Assembly: GCA_021784115.1 (NCBI GenBank)
Contig: JAJXTE010000002.1
Coordinates: 1-64,000, forward strand
Source of the DNA: Pseudomonadota bacterium
GTDB lineage: Bacteria; Pseudomonadota; Gammaproteobacteria; Burkholderiales; Thiobacillaceae
Length of the DNA: 64,000 nucleotides
Direction: 5' to 3'
Position 1 is the stretch's first letter; each line of letters opens with the position of its first letter. The position numbers and the translations under genes were made by a program. Of the stretch, positions 62,790 to 64,000 are shown piece by piece. Below the pieces are notes generated by a model that saw only the letters and a list, made by a program, of their open reading frames with translations, was not told the origin of the DNA and made no database searches.

Positions 62790-64000
62790 TGAGAAACGCT
62801 CTGGCGGCGATTGCGCTGGTGTCTACCCTGTCGGCACCGGCATGGGCAAAGGATGTGGTGGACGTGGCCGATCTGGTTGAAAAACAGGGCCCGGCCGTGG
62901 TGAACATCAGCACGACCAAGATGGTGAAACGCGGCCTCGAAGGCATGCCCTTCGGCGACGAGGACATGCAGGAGTTCTTTCGCCGCTTCTTTCCGGGCAT
63001 GCCGCCGGGGGGGCAGGGCGGTCCAGGCCCCATGCAGGAAATCCCGGCACGTGGTGAGGGTTCCGGCTTCATTGTCAGCAGCGACGGCTACGTCCTGACC
63101 AACGCGCACGTGGTCAAGGGTGCCGACGAGGTAGTGGTCAAACTCATCGACAAGCGTACCTTCACCGCCAAGGTGGTCGGGGCGGACGCGCGCACCGATG
63201 TGGCCGTGATCAAGATCACCGCAAACAATTTGCCCGTCGTCAAACTGGGCGATCCCACCAAACTGCGCGTCGGCGAGGCGGTGGCAGCCATCGGCTCGCC
63301 GTTCGGTTTCGAAAATTCGGTCACGGCGGGCATCGTTTCCGCCAAGGGCCGATCGCTGCCGTCGGAGTCATACGTCCCCTTCATCCAGACCGACGTGCCG
63401 ATCAACCCGGGCAACTCGGGCGGCCCCTTGTTCAACATGAAGGGCGAAGTGGTCGGCATCAATTCGCAGATTTACAGCCGCAGCGGCGGCTACCAGGGCG
63501 TGTCGTTCGCGATCCCGATCGACGTGGCGATGGAAGTGGTGGGACAACTCAAAAGCGGCGGCAAGGTGTCGCGTGGCTGGCTCGGCGTGGTCGTCCAGGA
63601 AGTGACGGCCGATCTTGCCGAGTCCTTTGGCCTGGATCGTCCGCGCGGCGCGCTGGTATCGCAGGTGCAGGCGGACAGCCCGGCGCAGAAGGCGGGACTG
63701 CAGGCGGCCGATGTCATCCTGGAGTTCAACGGCAAGGCCGTGGAGAACTCCAGCGACCTGCCGCGCATTGTCGGCATGGCCAAGCCGGGCACCAAAATCC
63801 CGCTGCAGGTCTGGCGCAAGGGCAAAGTCCAGCAAATGAGCGTGGTGCTGGGTGAATTGCCTGCCGAAAACCAGCAGGCTGGCAATGACGGCAAGTCTGT
63901 TCTGCGCGGTGGACTGGCCCTGTCGGAGCTGGGGGCGGAACAGCGGCGGGCGCTCGACCTCGACCATGGCGTGCTGGTCGCGGATGCCACGGGCGATGCG
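62786..64000 (+). CDS. mucD: DegP/MucD-type periplasmic serine protease (5' part, cut by window end)
   Basis: At least 405 residues are in the window; the gene runs past the right edge. Signal peptide about residues 1-22 (ALVSTLSAPAWA). The catalytic triad is His in TNAHVVKG, Asp in ARTDVAVIKI and Ser in NPGNSGGPL, followed by PDZ domain 1 (GWLGVVVQEVTADLAESFGL) and the start of PDZ2. Like HtrA proteins it degrades misfolded envelope proteins. It is the last gene seen of the sigma-E operon and overlaps rseC by ATGA. Confidence 0.94.
   Translation, partial: MMRNALAAIALVSTLSAPAWAKDVVDVADLVEKQGPAVVNISTTKMVKRGLEGMPFGDEDMQEFFRRFFPGMPPGGQGGPGPMQEIPARGEGSGFIVSSDGYVLTNAHVVKGADEVVVKLIDKRTFTAKVVGADARTDVAVIKITANNLPVVKLGDPTKLRVGEAVAAIGSPFGFENSVTAGIVSAKGRSLPSESYVPFIQTDVPINPGNSGGPLFNMKGEVVGINSQIYSRSGGYQGVSFAIPIDVAMEVVGQLKSGGKVSRGWLGVVVQEVTADLAESFGLDRPRGALVSQVQADSPAQKAGLQAADVILEFNGKAVENSSDLPRIVGMAKPGTKIPLQVWRKGKVQQMSVVLGELPAENQQAGNDGKSVLRGGLALSELGAEQRRALDLDHGVLVADATGDA

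Noticed and set aside
1-64000. CRISPR arrays, insertion sequences, prophage or rRNA genes
   Set aside because: None seen: no regularly spaced direct repeats, no transposase or phage-type genes, and no rRNA-like segments.

Overview
The window is about 64 kb of GC-rich (mid-60s %) chromosomal DNA from a betaproteobacterium, most like the Thiobacillus/Nitrosomonadales group. This is inferred from gene order (pmbA-yjgA; rpsF-priB-rpsR-rplI-dnaB-alr; rpoE-rseA-rseB-rseC-mucD), DsrC-superfamily sulfur proteins, a PEP-CTERM protein, and the ygfZ/DUF4936/ygfX cluster. There are no insertion sequences, prophage genes, CRISPR arrays or rRNA. Genes are densely packed, often with ATGA, GTGA or TGATG overlaps, and no gene-free stretch exceeds about 300 bases.

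Layout. 1-2.7 kb: end of a TRAP transporter cluster, a GDSL lipoprotein esterase and pmbA (minus strand). 2.7-10.7 kb: yjgA, a giant DUF748 envelope protein, a metalloprotease-like protein, EI24 and mogA, then a thioredoxin/beta-propeller pair. 10.7-16.3 kb: corA, a PhnD-like binding protein coupled to a GGDEF-EAL gene broken by two frameshifts, and a lower-GC glycosyltransferase. 16.3-23 kb: phosphomannomutase, a YheT hydrolase, a BcsA-like synthase with PilZ plus a BcsS-like protein, and a PEP-CTERM protein. 23-31 kb (minus strand): a zinc-finger protein, ilvE, a Cys-less DsrC-like protein, mutY, two DUF1631 genes and tRNA-Gly(CCC). 31-37 kb: thiS-thiG-trmB, marC and the gnd-zwf-pgl operon. 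37-42 kb: rbgA, an aspartase, and an operon of two periplasmic thioredoxins, a TolC-like protein and a very short adaptor. 42-49.5 kb: small envelope proteins, a lytic transglycosylase, proS, a spermidine-synthase-like protein, rppH, apbC and dcd. 49.5-56.2 kb: a basic amino-acid decarboxylase, the ribosomal rpsF operon, dnaB and alr. 56.2-64 kb: a second Cys-less DsrC-like protein, DUF4936, ygfZ, ygfX, nadB and the sigma-E operon, which runs off the window end in a DegP/MucD protease.

The most notable finding lies between the two DUF1631 genes. Read on the minus strand, the 257-base gap contains a sigma-28 (FliA)-like promoter, then a well-conserved class I cyclic-di-GMP (GEMM-I) riboswitch aptamer, then the downstream DUF1631 start codon. 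With the GGDEF-EAL gene and the PilZ-bearing cellulose-synthase-like protein, this makes c-di-GMP signalling and the motile/sessile switch a theme of the region. Other structure not explained by genes includes a dispersed 56-nt stem-loop (after one DUF1631 gene and after dnaB), a consensus DnaA box in front of dnaB, paired palindromes near 42.8 kb, and a terminator-like hairpin in the rpsF leader.
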